DNA of 64,000 nt from DATATV01 sp036268615 (GCA_036268615.1 DATATV010000147.1:1-64000), one strand, 5' to 3'. Positions 8,240-17,810 are shown, numbered from the stretch's first letter. Translations and numbers: made by a program. The notes: generated by a model not told the origin, from the sequence alone.

Positions 8240-11011
8240 TTGCTGGCGGACGTGCCCGGGTGGCGACGCGTGGCCGGGTTGATCGGCCGGCGCGTTGAAT
8301 GCGCCGCGCTCGACCAGCTGATCAGCGCGGTCCGCTCCGGTGCGAGCCAGGCGCTGGTGGTGCACGGGGAGCCGGGTGTCGGCAAGACCGCGTTGCTGGA
8401 CTACACCGCCGTGCACGCGCCGAACGTGCGGATCATGCGGGCCGGGGGCGTCCAGGCGGAGATGGAGCTGCCCTTCGCCGGGCTGCACCAGCTCTGCGTA
8501 CCGCTGTTGGACCGGCTCGACCGGCTGCCGCGACCGCAGAGCGAGGCGCTGCGCACCGCCTTCGGCGTCAGTTCGGGGCCGGCGCCGGACAGGTTTCTGG
8601 TCGGCCTGGCTGTGCTGGGCCTGCTCGCCGATGTCGCGAACGAACGGCCGCTGATGTGCCTGGTCGACGACCAGCAGTGGCTCGACCGGGCGTCGGCTCA
8701 GGCTCTCGCGTTTGTCGCCCGGCGTCTGGGTGCGGAGTCGGTCGGCTTGATCCTGGCGACGCGGGTGGTCAGCGACGACCTGCGCGGGCTGGCCGAGCTG
8801 TCGGTCGAGGGCCTGCGGGCACCCGAGGCGGCGGCGCTGCTGGAGACAGTCCTGACCGGCCCGGTCGATGCTCGGGTACGCGACCAGATCGTTGCCGAGA
8901 CGGGCGGCAACCCGTTGGCCCTGTTGGAGCTGCCACGGGGGCTGACGCCGGCGCAACTGGCTGGCGGATTCGGCTTTCCCAGCGCGATGCCATTGTCGGG
9001 CAGCATCGAGGGAAGCTTCGGCCGACGGGCGGACGCCCTGCCCGAGTCGACCCGGCAGTTCCTGCTGGTCGCGGCGAGTGAACCCGGCGGTGATCCGGTA
9101 CTGGTGCGTCAGGCGGCGGCTCGGCTCGGGATCGGGCCGGCCGCGGCGGCCCCGGCGACCGCGGCGGGCCTGCTGGAAATGGGTGCCCGGGTGCGGTTCC
9201 GACACCCGCTGGCCCGCTCGGCGGTGTACCGGTCCGCGTCGGCGGAGGACCGGCAGCGGGTGCACCGCGCGCTGGCCGAGGTCACCGACGCACAGCTCGA
9301 CCCGGACCGGCGCGCGTGGCACCGGGCCCAGGCCGCCGCCGGACCCGATGAGGACGTGGCCGAGGAGCTGGAACGCTCCGCGGGCCGAGCCAGGGCGCGC
9401 GGTGGGGTTGCCGCGGCCGCGGCGTTCCTGCTGTGGGCGACGACGCTGACGCTCGACCCGGCGCGTCGGGCCGATCGGGCGCTGGCCGCCGCGGAGGCGC
9501 AGCTTCAGGCGGGGTCGTTCGAGGCAGCGCTGGACCTGCTCGCCATGGCCGATGCCGGGCCGCTGAGCGACGTCCAGCGACCTCGGGCCGCGCTGATTCG
9601 TGCGCAGTTGGCGTTCGTGATGAATCGCGGCAGCGACGCCCCGCCGCTGTTGCTGAAGGCGGCCGGGCAGCTTGAGTCGATTGACCCGGCGCTCTCCCGG
9701 GCGACCTACCTGGACGCGCTGGCCGCCGCCATCTTCGCCGGTCGGCTGGCCGGCCCGGGGGCCGACGTGCTGGAGATCGCCCGCGCGGCCGAGTCGGCGC
9801 CGCCCCCGCAGGCCGATCCCCGGGCATGGGACCTGCTGCTGGACGGCACGGCGGCCATGTACAACCGCGGTTATGCGGCGGGAGTGCCGATGCTCCGGCA
9901 GGCCCTCACCGACTTCGGCGCCGGGATGTCGGCCGAACACGAACTGCACTGGTTGTGGCTGGCGAGCATCACCGCGATGCAACTGTGCGACGACGACCGC
10001 TGGGACACGTTGTCCGCCCGGCACGTCGAACTCGCCCGCACCACCGGCGCACTCAGCGAACTGCCGCTCGCGCTCACGCTGCGGGCGTTGTTCCTGTTGT
10101 TCTGCGGCGATCTGGCGGCGGCGGGCGCCCTGGCCGACGAAGCACAGGCGATCAAGGACGCGACCGCGATCAGCCTGGCCCCATACGGCGCGTTGGGGCT
10201 GGCGGCGTTCCGTGGTGACGAGGCGGTGGCGGCGGAGGTGTTCCGAGCCACACTGGCGGATGTGACCCGACGTGGGGAAGGGGTCGGGGTCACCATGGCC
10301 GAGTGGGCGAACTCGGTCCTGTGCAACGGTCTTGGCCGCTATCACGACGCCGTCGCCGCGGCGCGACAGTCCATCGCCTACGACGCGGACCGCGGTTCTC
10401 TTGCCCTGCCCTGCGTCGAACTGGTCGAGGCAGCCGTGCGCTGTGACGAGCTCGGGACGGCGGCGGACGCCTACCGTCGGTTGGCCGAAGTGACCGGGGC
10501 CAGTGGCACGGACTGGGCGCTGGGCCTGCGGGCTCGGTCGAAGGCGTTGCTCAGCGCCGGCGACGAGGCCGAGGCGCTGTACCTTGAGTCGATCGGCCAC
10601 CTCGGCCGGACCCGGTTGCGGGTCGACCTCGCCCGGGTTCACCTGCTGTACGGGGAGTGGTTGCGCCGGGCGCGTCGGCACCTTGAGGCGCGCGAACAGT
10701 TGCGCAGCGCCCAGACCATGCTGGAGGCGATGGGCATGGCCGCGTTCGCCGAGCGGGCCCGGCGGGAGTTGCGGGCCGCCGGTGTCGCCGTGCGCAAGCG
10801 GGTCGACGCGCGTCCGCACGACGAACTCACCGCCCAGGAGGCACAGATCGCCCGGATGGCCCGCGACGGACTGTCCAATCCGGAGATTGCCAGCCGCCTG
10901 TTCATCAGCGCGCACACGGTCCAATATCACCTCCGCAAGGTCTTCACCAAGCTCGGGGTTTCCTCCCGCGCGCAGCTGGAGATCGTGCTGCCCCAGGGCC
11001 AGAACGTCTAG
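8240..11011 (+). CDS. LAL-type (large ATP-binding LuxR) transcriptional regulator
   Basis: A 923-residue STAND-type regulator: LIGRRVECAALDQL, Walker A GEPGVGKT at residues 43-50, Walker B LMCLVDDQQWLD, a long Ala/Leu-rich helical repeat region, and a C-terminal LuxR helix-turn-helix (ELTAQEAQIARMARDGLSNPEIASRLFISAHTVQYHLRKVFTKL). It is a paralogue-type relative of the LAL regulator at 4594-7272; both share the same order of domains. The first in-frame start is TTG 8240; GTGs at 8252 and 8270 are alternatives, so the exact N terminus is uncertain. The 3' end overlaps the stop of the convergent LysR gene by four bases. Probably a cytoplasmic activator with unknown inducer. Confidence 0.88.
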   Translation: MLADVPGWRRVAGLIGRRVECAALDQLISAVRSGASQALVVHGEPGVGKTALLDYTAVHAPNVRIMRAGGVQAEMELPFAGLHQLCVPLLDRLDRLPRPQSEALRTAFGVSSGPAPDRFLVGLAVLGLLADVANERPLMCLVDDQQWLDRASAQALAFVARRLGAESVGLILATRVVSDDLRGLAELSVEGLRAPEAAALLETVLTGPVDARVRDQIVAETGGNPLALLELPRGLTPAQLAGGFGFPSAMPLSGSIEGSFGRRADALPESTRQFLLVAASEPGGDPVLVRQAAARLGIGPAAAAPATAAGLLEMGARVRFRHPLARSAVYRSASAEDRQRVHRALAEVTDAQLDPDRRAWHRAQAAAGPDEDVAEELERSAGRARARGGVAAAAAFLLWATTLTLDPARRADRALAAAEAQLQAGSFEAALDLLAMADAGPLSDVQRPRAALIRAQLAFVMNRGSDAPPLLLKAAGQLESIDPALSRATYLDALAAAIFAGRLAGPGADVLEIARAAESAPPPQADPRAWDLLLDGTAAMYNRGYAAGVPMLRQALTDFGAGMSAEHELHWLWLASITAMQLCDDDRWDTLSARHVELARTTGALSELPLALTLRALFLLFCGDLAAAGALADEAQAIKDATAISLAPYGALGLAAFRGDEAVAAEVFRATLADVTRRGEGVGVTMAEWANSVLCNGLGRYHDAVAAARQSIAYDADRGSLALPCVELVEAAVRCDELGTAADAYRRLAEVTGASGTDWALGLRARSKALLSAGDEAEALYLESIGHLGRTRLRVDLARVHLLYGEWLRRARRHLEAREQLRSAQTMLEAMGMAAFAERARRELRAAGVAVRKRVDARPHDELTAQEAQIARMARDGLSNPEIASRLFISAHTVQYHLRKVFTKLGVSSRAQLEIVLPQGQNV

Positions 11012-11904
11012 CCGGCGGCCAGCGGAGCGCTGGTGGGCAGGCCACGCCGCCGCAGGTCCTCGACGAACGCGGCGACCAGGGAGTCGGACGGGGACGCCAC
11101 CAGGACCACGACCTCCCGGCGGACCAGCGGCTTCAGCCGGCGGACCACCCCGGGTGGTCTGGCCGGCAGCGCCGACACCGGCACGATGGTGACGCCCATT
11201 CCGGCCGCCGCCAGCTGCGCCGCGGTGCGCGGACTACGGGTGCGCAGCACGGGATCGAGCACCACGTGGTGCCGGGCGGCCAACTGGTCCACCCAGGCCG
11301 ACAGGCCGTTGTCGGGTGTGTAGTGGACGAACGGCTCGGCCGCGATGTCCCGGAACGGCACGGCGGGCCGGGCGGCGAAGTGGTGACCCGCGGGCGCGAC
11401 GACCACGATCTCCTCCTCGCCGAGCACCTCGATGTGCTCGTCGGTAACCCCCGGGCGCGGACCGACCGCCAGGTCGGCCATGCCGGAGCTGATCAGCACG
11501 CTCATGTCGTCGGCACTGGTGTGCTCGCTCAGCTCCAGCACCACGCTGGGCCGGCGGGATCGCCACTGCCGCAGCACGGGCACCAGCAGCCACGCGGTCA
11601 TCGTCTCCGCACAGGCGATCCGCAGCCGGCCGCCGTCGCCGGCCCCCACCCGCCGACCGATCCGGACCGCCTGGTCCGCCGCACGCAGTGCGATGCGGGC
11701 CTCCTCGGCCGCGGCCCGTCCCGCCGTCGTGACGCGGACGCCTCGGGCCAGCCGGTGGACGACGGGAGTGCCGAGTTCCTTCTCCAGGGCGGCGATCTGG
11801 TGGGAGAGCGCGGGTTGGGACATCTGCAGGGACGCTGCCGCGCCGGTCACCGAGCCCGTTTCCACCAGCGCGACGAGGCACTCCAGCGCCCGAAGAGTTG
11901 CCAT
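11008..11904 (-). CDS. LysR-family transcriptional regulator
   Basis: A 298-residue LysR protein. Residues 1-60 form the winged helix-turn-helix (ALECLVALVETGSVTGAAASLQMSQPALSHQIAALEKELG), and residues 90-290 form the periplasmic-binding-like inducer domain (LRIACAETM, VVLELSEHTSADDMSVLISSGMADLAVGP). Family members usually control a divergent or nearby metabolic gene in response to a small acid or aromatic. Here there is no divergent enzyme gene; the upstream neighbour is an IclR regulator in the same direction 79 bp away. The regulated genes may have been lost, as the region is rich in remnants. Confidence 0.9.
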   Translation of the reverse strand: MATLRALECLVALVETGSVTGAAASLQMSQPALSHQIAALEKELGTPVVHRLARGVRVTTAGRAAAEEARIALRAADQAVRIGRRVGAGDGGRLRIACAETMTAWLLVPVLRQWRSRRPSVVLELSEHTSADDMSVLISSGMADLAVGPRPGVTDEHIEVLGEEEIVVVAPAGHHFAARPAVPFRDIAAEPFVHYTPDNGLSAWVDQLAARHHVVLDPVLRTRSPRTAAQLAAAGMGVTIVPVSALPARPPGVVRRLKPLVRREVVVLVASPSDSLVAAFVEDLRRRGLPTSAPLAAG

Positions 11905-11983
11905 TCGGTCAATCTAACAAAGCCATTCAAAACTTTCATGCCATGGATGGAGCGGTGCGCGTAGCCTGCGCGACCTGCTGGTC

Positions 11984-12775
11984 TCAGCCGGCGGACTCGT
12001 GCGCGGGGAGCGCGCCTGACCAGCCCAGTTCACGCGAGATGCGGTCGGCCGTGGCGATCACGTCGGGCACGAGGTTGTTGCGGACCTTGTCGGTGAGCCG
12101 GGCGTGCGGACCGCAGACCGAGATGGCGCCGACGACCCGGCCGTCGACGTCGAACACCGGTGAGGCCACCGACGCGGCGCCGGGCTGGCGCTCCCCGTCG
12201 GACCTGGCCACCCCGAGCTCACGCACGCTGACCAGCACGGCATCGAGGGATTCGGGGTCGACAACGGTGTTGGGGGTCATCGCCTCCAGGCCGGTGCTGA
12301 TGATCCGCGCCCGCTCGGCGGCGGGCAGGAAGGCCAGGATGGCCCGCCCCGAGCTGCCGGCATGCAGGGGGAACCGACGCCCCACCTCGACGGTCATCTT
12401 GATCTCGTGCCGGCTGACGATCTGGTCGACGTAGACGCGACCGTCGGCGACCAGCGCGGACAGTGTGGTCGTCTCGCCGCTGGCCACCTGGAGCTCCCGC
12501 AACGCGGGCAGCGCCGTCGTACGCAGCTGCGAATCGCGCAGCGCCCGCGCGCCGAGGGCGGCCGCGGCCGGACCGAGCCGGTAACCGCGGGTGCGGTGGT
12601 CGACAGCCAGCAGATCGCGGTCGACGAGGGTGCGGGCGATGCGGTGCACCACGGCCTTGCTCAGCCCCAGGTCCCGGCCCAATGCGGAGACGCCGAGCGT
12701 CTCGTTGCCCGCCAAGAAGTGCAGCAGCACGTCGGCTACCCGTGCTGCGCTCTCGGTCCCGTTGCCGCTGTCCAT
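11984..12775 (-). CDS. IclR-family transcriptional regulator
   Basis: A 263-residue IclR protein. The N-terminal winged helix reads AARVADVLLHFLAGNETLGVSALGRDLGLSKAVVHRIARTL, and the effector domain has LVADGRVYVDQIVS, LHAGSSGRAILAFL and GAASVASPVFDVDGRVVGAISVCGP, all typical. IclR regulators commonly control aromatic or acetate catabolism and often an aldehyde dehydrogenase. An aldehyde dehydrogenase tail lies just upstream (12847-13122), so the original target operon may have been destroyed. Start is ATG 12775, preceded by GGGAGG. Confidence 0.9.
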   Translation of the reverse strand: MDSGNGTESAARVADVLLHFLAGNETLGVSALGRDLGLSKAVVHRIARTLVDRDLLAVDHRTRGYRLGPAAAALGARALRDSQLRTTALPALRELQVASGETTTLSALVADGRVYVDQIVSRHEIKMTVEVGRRFPLHAGSSGRAILAFLPAAERARIISTGLEAMTPNTVVDPESLDAVLVSVRELGVARSDGERQPGAASVASPVFDVDGRVVGAISVCGPHARLTDKVRNNLVPDVIATADRISRELGWSGALPAHESAG

Positions 12776-12846
12776 GTCCGACCTCCCAGCCGATCACTGT
12801 ATTCGGTGCGTCGAGCCCGCCCGCTCAGCCGTCGGCAGCGTTTCTT

Positions 12847-13122
12847 TCAGCGGAACGGCGACGGCGGCTGGAAGCGATTCGAGGTCTTGACGAGGCCGGG
12901 AACCAATGTCAGTCTGTTTTGACGGCTCCATTCACCGTTGAGCCGGCCGAGGCCGGAGCGCTTCTCACCGCCGAAGGCGACGATCGGCTCGTCGCGGATG
13001 GTGGCGTCGTTGATGTGGATCATGCCGCTCTCGATCCGCTGGGCGAACCTGATGCCGCGTTCGATGTCGGCGGTGTGCACCGCTCCGCTGAGGCCGAACC
13101 GGGTGTCGTTGCTGTTTCCCAT
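12847..13122 (-). pseudogene. C-terminal fragment of an aldehyde dehydrogenase
   Basis: About 90 residues match the last fifth of benzaldehyde/vanillin-type aldehyde dehydrogenases: NSNDTRFGLSGAVHTADIERGIRFAQRIESGMIHINDATIRDEPIVAFGGEKRSGLGRLNGEW. The Rossmann fold, catalytic Glu and catalytic Cys are all missing. The 5' side runs straight into a truncated LAL ATPase (ending near 13180), with no start codon of its own beyond an internal Met. It lies directly upstream of an IclR gene in the same direction. It is a leftover of a deletion that fused two unrelated genes. Confidence 0.85.
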
Positions 13123-13179
13123 CCGGCTGCTGCACCCACCCGACTCGGGCCGCGTCGGCCAGAACGACGCGGCGGCGAA

Positions 13180-13603
13180 CTGGGACGAGCAGTAGGGCGC
13201 GGATCAGCCGATGCCACGCGGCACCCGGATCGGTGAGCAGTTCCGGTGATCCCGGGAGCTGATCGGCCCATTCGGGGAACAGTGGCCGCAGCGCGCCGGC
13301 CAGTGGCGTCCGCCGCAGCCCGGCCACCTCCGCCCGCGCCTGGCGCGCGGCGTCCACGATCGGGCCGAGGGTGAGCGGTTCCCGGAACGGCGGACACACC
13401 GCCACCCGGGTCCGGTCCGCGCCCACGGCGGCCGTCCGCAGCGCCTCGCGGACCAGCCTGCTCTTGCCGATCCCGGCCTCGCCCTCGACCAGCACCAGGG
13501 CGGGTGGCCGGCCGAGAGCCGCGGTGAGCCGGGTCAGCTCGACCTCGCGGCCGACGAACCGGGGGCTGTGCACCACCGCAAGCGTGTCCGCCTGATCGGC
13601 CAT
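13180..13603 (-). pseudogene. Truncated LAL/AfsR-type ATPase regulator (N-terminal fragment)
   Basis: The first ~135 residues of a STAND-type regulator are intact: FVGREVELTRLTAALGRPPALVLVEGEAGIGKSRLVREAL carries the Walker A motif (GEAGIGKS). The text continues to WHRLIRALLLVPV and then loses similarity where the aldehyde dehydrogenase remnant begins. Walker B, the helical region and the DNA-binding domain are gone. The ATG at 13603 is preferred over GTG 13612 for ribosome-site spacing. A credible promoter remains upstream at 13641-13669, so a nonfunctional fragment may still be transcribed. The open frame runs on to 12965 through antisense of other sequence and should not be read as one protein. 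Confidence 0.8.
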
Positions 13604-13640
13604 TGTGTCCACTCTCCACCGCAGCTGGACCGATCGAGCG

Positions 13641-13669
13641 AGCCTATCGTGGTAGGACCAATCAGTCGA
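13641..13669 (-). promoter_or_regulatory. Predicted sigma-70-type promoter of the truncated LAL gene
   Basis: On the minus strand, -35 TCGACT (13669-13664) and -10 TAGGCT (13646-13641) are separated by 17 bp and lie 38 bp upstream of ATG 13603. Confidence 0.5.
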
Positions 13670-13793
13670 TGACCGGAGATTTTCCTGGCCCGATCAGGTC
13701 ATGGTGATGATCGGCCGGTGACGATCAGGTTGCGGCACGGGCATCCGGGGTACCAGAAGGTCGGTACATCACCGCTGTCAGCAGGGAGACCAG

Positions 13794-14027
13794 ATGACCG
13801 CCGGGTCCGGACGCGGGAGCACGCCCACCGACATCGAACGCACCGCCCACGCCTACTGCGCCCGGTGCAACCCCGATCCGCGGCCGGGCGAACGCGTCAT
13901 CGCGCTCTGCGGAGCCACGCATCCCTTCTGGGGCCGGCGCGACAGACCGGTCAGCACCTGCCCGGTCTGTTACGCCCGCGCCGCGGAGACGGTCTACGAG
14001 TGCGGGCACGCGGCCCAGAGCATGTGA
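13794..14027 (+). CDS. Small zinc-ribbon-like protein
   Basis: A 77-residue protein with six Cys and two or three His arranged as CARCNP, ALCGATH, CPVCYAR and ECGH. Two CxxC knuckles suggest a bound zinc ion, and the family resembles short actinobacterial proteins of unknown role. The ATG at 13794 follows GGGAGACC, a good ribosome site. It is isolated between the truncated LAL gene (divergent) and the convergent GH2 gene end. No membrane segment. Function unknown; a nucleic-acid-binding or protein-interaction role would fit a zinc ribbon but is not shown. Confidence 0.65.
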   Translation: MTAGSGRGSTPTDIERTAHAYCARCNPDPRPGERVIALCGATHPFWGRRDRPVSTCPVCYARAAETVYECGHAAQSM

Positions 14028-14114
14028 CGGGCAGGCCGCGCCTGTTCCCCGGCGGGGTCGCGGCGCGAGCTGCCCCACAGCCTCGATCAGCTCGGCCGTG
14101 GGGCAGCTCGCCGG

Positions 14115-17100
14115 TCAGCCGGTCAGCGTCGCCGTGACGTTGTATCCCTCCACCAGCAGCCTCGGCCGGGACACCGCCTGCCGCGGGGTCACCGCGATCG
14201 TCCGGGATTCCCCTGGCAGCAGCCAGAAGTAGTTGTCCTGGTAGATCGTGGGCAGCACCCGGTCGACACCGTTGCTCTCCCGCAGGGACAGCCGGACCAT
14301 CGCGGCCACGTTCGTGCCGGCGTTGCGCAGGGTCGCGGTGTAGCTGTCGTGGCTCGGCTTGAAGGACACCGCCAACCGGGTGGCCGGCACCTGGTTGAGC
14401 GCCTGCACATCGGTGTCCGCCCGGTAGCGCCAGTAGGTGTTCTCCGACATCAGCGTGCCGTCGGCGGCGGTCAGCCGCAGTCGCAGCAGGTGCAGCGCGG
14501 GCAGGTCGGCACCGAACGGGACGATGAACGCGGCGGTGGTCGCCGAGGCGTCGATATCCACCGTCAACCGCTGCGCGCCGGCCAGCATGCCGCCGGCCAG
14601 GCTGTAGAGCTGAGCGGTGACGGTGGCTCCCGACACGGCGGTCGGCGTGTGGTTCACCGCGGTCACCTGCCAGGTCGACAGGTTCGCCTGCACGTGGTGC
14701 GCCTCGCAGCCCTTCCGTGAGCCGTAGTAGCTGCCGTTCACGTCGAGGTCGTAGTCGTAGGTCTGCCATACGGTGCTGTGCCAGGCCGGGTGCGACATCC
14801 AGAGCAGCACGCCGGAGGCGTTGTGCCACAGACTCTGGTTCCACGCCTCGAAGATCGCCCGCATGCTCTCGTAGTTGACGAACTGCGCCTTGCGGCAGAA
14901 CTCTTCCAGACTGTCCGATGGGGACAGCCTGGCGTCGATCGCGGCCAGGTAGGTCTGCGGGGCCTGGTTGCCCTGGCTGGACCAGTCGTGCAGGAACCAC
15001 GGGCCGTCGATCGGCCAGCCGGGGTCGTCCGGGCCGACCAGGTTGCGCATGCTCTCCACCACCGACACCGTCGGAATGCCGATCTCGCTGTGGAAACCGA
15101 TGTTCCCGCCGGTCGCGTCGCCGGTGAAGTACTGGGTCGGGTCGACCCAGTAGTAGGGCCCGTCGCCGGTGATGATGCCGGCGTTGGAGTCGCTCTGGTA
15201 GAGCAGGTCGGTGCTGCCGGTGACGAGGGCGTTGAGTGCCTCGTCGATCACCGCGGGCGGCGAGCCCTCGTTGCAGCCGAACCACACGGTCAGACAGGGG
15301 TGATACCGGTAGCGCAGCACCGTGTCCTTGGCCTGGGCGAGGTAGATGTCATGGTTGGCCGGGTCGGCCGAGAACCCGTCCCAGAACTCGTTCCAGACCA
15401 GGATGCCGTACTTGTCGCACGCCTCGAACAGTTCTTCCCGATAGCTGGAGCCGATCCAGTTGCGGATCATGGTGAAGTTCATGTCGCGGTGCATCGCCAC
15501 CACGTTGTCGGTCCGCTCGGGGGTCATCCGGCGCAGCAACTCGTCCCAGCCCCAACTGCCACCCCGGCAGAACACCTTGACACCGTTGACCAGCACGGTC
15601 AGCGGATCGGGCGTGTTGTCCACCGAGATCACATCGGTCCACGTCGAGCCGTCGTCGGACACCTGGACGGTGAAGTTCAGCGCGTACGCCTGCTCCCAGG
15701 ACAGCACCAGCCGGTCGAAGCCGACCACCGCGCCGAGGTCGACCTCGATCCACTCGTTGTCGTTGTAGGCCGAGGACCAGCGGGTGCCCGGGTCGCCGTC
15801 GACCGCGTTCGACGGGGCGTTGCCCGGGTTGTCCACCGAGGAGGCGGTGGCGGTCTTGTTCAGCGCGAGATCGGTGTTCGGCGTGGCGCTGTCGATGACG
15901 GAGAGCGTCCACAGCGAGATGCCCCAGCCGGTGGCCCGCCGGCCGCCCTGCAGCCGTAGGTAGCGGGCCTGTTGCGCGGTGAAGTCCACGGTCTGCGGGG
16001 CGATGTCGTTGCTGACCACGATCGGCAGCTTGTACTGGTAGCCGATCTGCCGGATGCCGAAGGACAGCGTCCTGCGGTCGCTGATGGCACCGCCGACGGT
16101 CGCGGTGAGCGTCAGCTGGTGCAGGTTCGGGTCACCGTAACCGTTGGGCCACCACAGTTTCGGCCGATTCAGCCGGAGCTGGGCGAAGTCGGCGGGCGCG
16201 AAGACGACATCGACTTCCTGTCCACTCGGGACACTCACCGTGCTGCTCACCCGTACGGTGTCGAAGGCGGCGGTGACGGTCACCCGCTGGGCGGTGGTGG
16301 CGGCGTTGCGCACCGGCACCGTGATGGTGACCTGGGCGGCGTCGGTGGCGGGCAGGTTGGGCAGCACCGTGTCCACCCGCGGATCGCCGACGACCACGGC
16401 ACCGGTGGACCGCAGCCGCACGTGGTTCCAGATCCCCGAGACACGGTCACGAACGGCCGGCATCCAGTCCCAGCCGGACACCGCGACGTAGGTGGGCGAG
16501 GACTGGAACATCTCGTTGCCCGCGTCCACGAACGACGCGCCGTCCGGCCCCTTGTCACCCGGGCTGCCCGGGAACGGCATGGGGGAGATGCGCACCGCGA
16601 GCGCCTGGTCGCCGGAGCGCCTGAGCGCGGCGGTGATGTCGAACGCGGCCCGGCCGAACGGGTGCGCCAGCGTGCCGACGCTGGTGCCGTTGAGCCAGAT
16701 GTCGGCCTGGTGGTTCACCCCGTCGAACTCCAGCCACACGTGTCGGTCCGCGCCGGTGTCCAGGCCGTGCGGGAGCGCGAAGGTCCGCCGGTACCACCAG
16801 GAATGTCGGGACAGCGCCTCGGGCACGTGCAGGTTGTTCATCCCGGCCACCGGGTCGGGCAGGTGACCCTGTTCGACCAGCGAGGCCAGCACCGTGCCGG
16901 GCACCGTCGCCGGCAGCCAGCCACTGGTGTCGACCGACTGCCCGGACAGTGCGACGCCGTCGCCGGTGCCGGCCCAGTCGTCCATGGTGAGCACCCAGCC
17001 CGACTCGACCGGCACGGTGCCGTCCGCCGCGACCGTGAGCGCGGGCGGGGCGACGTGTCGGACCGGCCAGTTCGTCCAGCCCCGCGCGGGCGGCCGGCTG

Positions 17101-17756
17101 CCGTTGGCCGTCCCGAAGACCTGGAAGCCGTTGAGCCCCAACGGGTTGGTGTTCGACCGGCTGGACGCGGAGAGCCGGACCCAGCGGGCCGTGACCGGGG
17201 TGCTCAGCGGGATGGTGGTGACCCCGCCGGTGCCCGCCGTTGTCTGGTAGCCGGTGGTCCAGGTCCTGCCGTCGGCGGACACGTCAACTGTGAACGCCAC
17301 CGGATAGCTTGACTGCACCTCGAATCCCGTGGTGTTGCTCCGGGACGCGGTCGGGTCGAACGCCGGGTCGCCCGGCACCGCCTCGAAGGTGAGCACCACC
17401 GAGGTGATCCGGCACGGGACCTGGAGGTCGACCGCGATCCACTGCGGGTCACCGGCCACCGCGCGCCAGCCGGAGCCGCGCACGCCGGTCTCCGCGATGC
17501 CGTCCACCGCGAACGCCGCCGGGGTCGGCGCGTAGTCGGTGGAGGACACCGTCACCGGCCGGGACAGGGCGAGATCGGTGCTGGTCGGTGCGGTGGAGTT
17601 CGCGGTCGCCGGGCCGGCCCAGGCGGTCGCTCCCGGCACCGCCGCGGACACGCCGAACGCGGCCAGCAGCGTGGCCCCGGTCGACAGGAACCGTCTCCGT
17701 GACACCCCCGAGTCGAGCGAATCCTGGTCGACGGGGGTGGCGGGTTCCTGCGGCAT
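14115..17756 (-). CDS. Tat-exported glycoside hydrolase family 2 protein with two discoidin (F5/8 type C) domains
   Basis: A 1213-residue secreted enzyme. The N terminus has a twin-arginine signal (SRRRFLSTGATLLAAFG). A discoidin/CBM32-type domain follows (about residues 60-215), then the GH2 sugar-binding jelly roll (WWYRRTFALP, WLEFDGVNHQADIWLNG) and Ig-like domain. A second discoidin domain is inserted (about 640-740), then the TIM barrel and two beta domains. The catalytic acid/base is probably Glu 830 in WFGCNEG, and the nucleophile Glu 891 in FHSEIG. The architecture is closest to exo-beta-D-glucosaminidases and beta-mannosidases, so the substrate is likely a terminal beta-linked amino sugar or mannose. 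The start ATG 17756 follows GGAG. LacI-type operators lie upstream. Confidence 0.9.
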   Translation of the reverse strand: MPQEPATPVDQDSLDSGVSRRRFLSTGATLLAAFGVSAAVPGATAWAGPATANSTAPTSTDLALSRPVTVSSTDYAPTPAAFAVDGIAETGVRGSGWRAVAGDPQWIAVDLQVPCRITSVVLTFEAVPGDPAFDPTASRSNTTGFEVQSSYPVAFTVDVSADGRTWTTGYQTTAGTGGVTTIPLSTPVTARWVRLSASSRSNTNPLGLNGFQVFGTANGSRPPARGWTNWPVRHVAPPALTVAADGTVPVESGWVLTMDDWAGTGDGVALSGQSVDTSGWLPATVPGTVLASLVEQGHLPDPVAGMNNLHVPEALSRHSWWYRRTFALPHGLDTGADRHVWLEFDGVNHQADIWLNGTSVGTLAHPFGRAAFDITAALRRSGDQALAVRISPMPFPGSPGDKGPDGASFVDAGNEMFQSSPTYVAVSGWDWMPAVRDRVSGIWNHVRLRSTGAVVVGDPRVDTVLPNLPATDAAQVTITVPVRNAATTAQRVTVTAAFDTVRVSSTVSVPSGQEVDVVFAPADFAQLRLNRPKLWWPNGYGDPNLHQLTLTATVGGAISDRRTLSFGIRQIGYQYKLPIVVSNDIAPQTVDFTAQQARYLRLQGGRRATGWGISLWTLSVIDSATPNTDLALNKTATASSVDNPGNAPSNAVDGDPGTRWSSAYNDNEWIEVDLGAVVGFDRLVLSWEQAYALNFTVQVSDDGSTWTDVISVDNTPDPLTVLVNGVKVFCRGGSWGWDELLRRMTPERTDNVVAMHRDMNFTMIRNWIGSSYREELFEACDKYGILVWNEFWDGFSADPANHDIYLAQAKDTVLRYRYHPCLTVWFGCNEGSPPAVIDEALNALVTGSTDLLYQSDSNAGIITGDGPYYWVDPTQYFTGDATGGNIGFHSEIGIPTVSVVESMRNLVGPDDPGWPIDGPWFLHDWSSQGNQAPQTYLAAIDARLSPSDSLEEFCRKAQFVNYESMRAIFEAWNQSLWHNASGVLLWMSHPAWHSTVWQTYDYDLDVNGSYYGSRKGCEAHHVQANLSTWQVTAVNHTPTAVSGATVTAQLYSLAGGMLAGAQRLTVDIDASATTAAFIVPFGADLPALHLLRLRLTAADGTLMSENTYWRYRADTDVQALNQVPATRLAVSFKPSHDSYTATLRNAGTNVAAMVRLSLRESNGVDRVLPTIYQDNYFWLLPGESRTIAVTPRQAVSRPRLLVEGYNVTATLTG

Positions 17757-17810
17757 GGACAACTCCGATCACGGTCACGGGGAGTCATCCGCAGCCTGCT
17801 CGGAGCGGGA

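Noticed and set aside
12965..13612. A complete 215-residue AAA regulator
   Set aside because: Only the first ~135 residues are regulator-like; the rest is out-of-frame dehydrogenase remnant.
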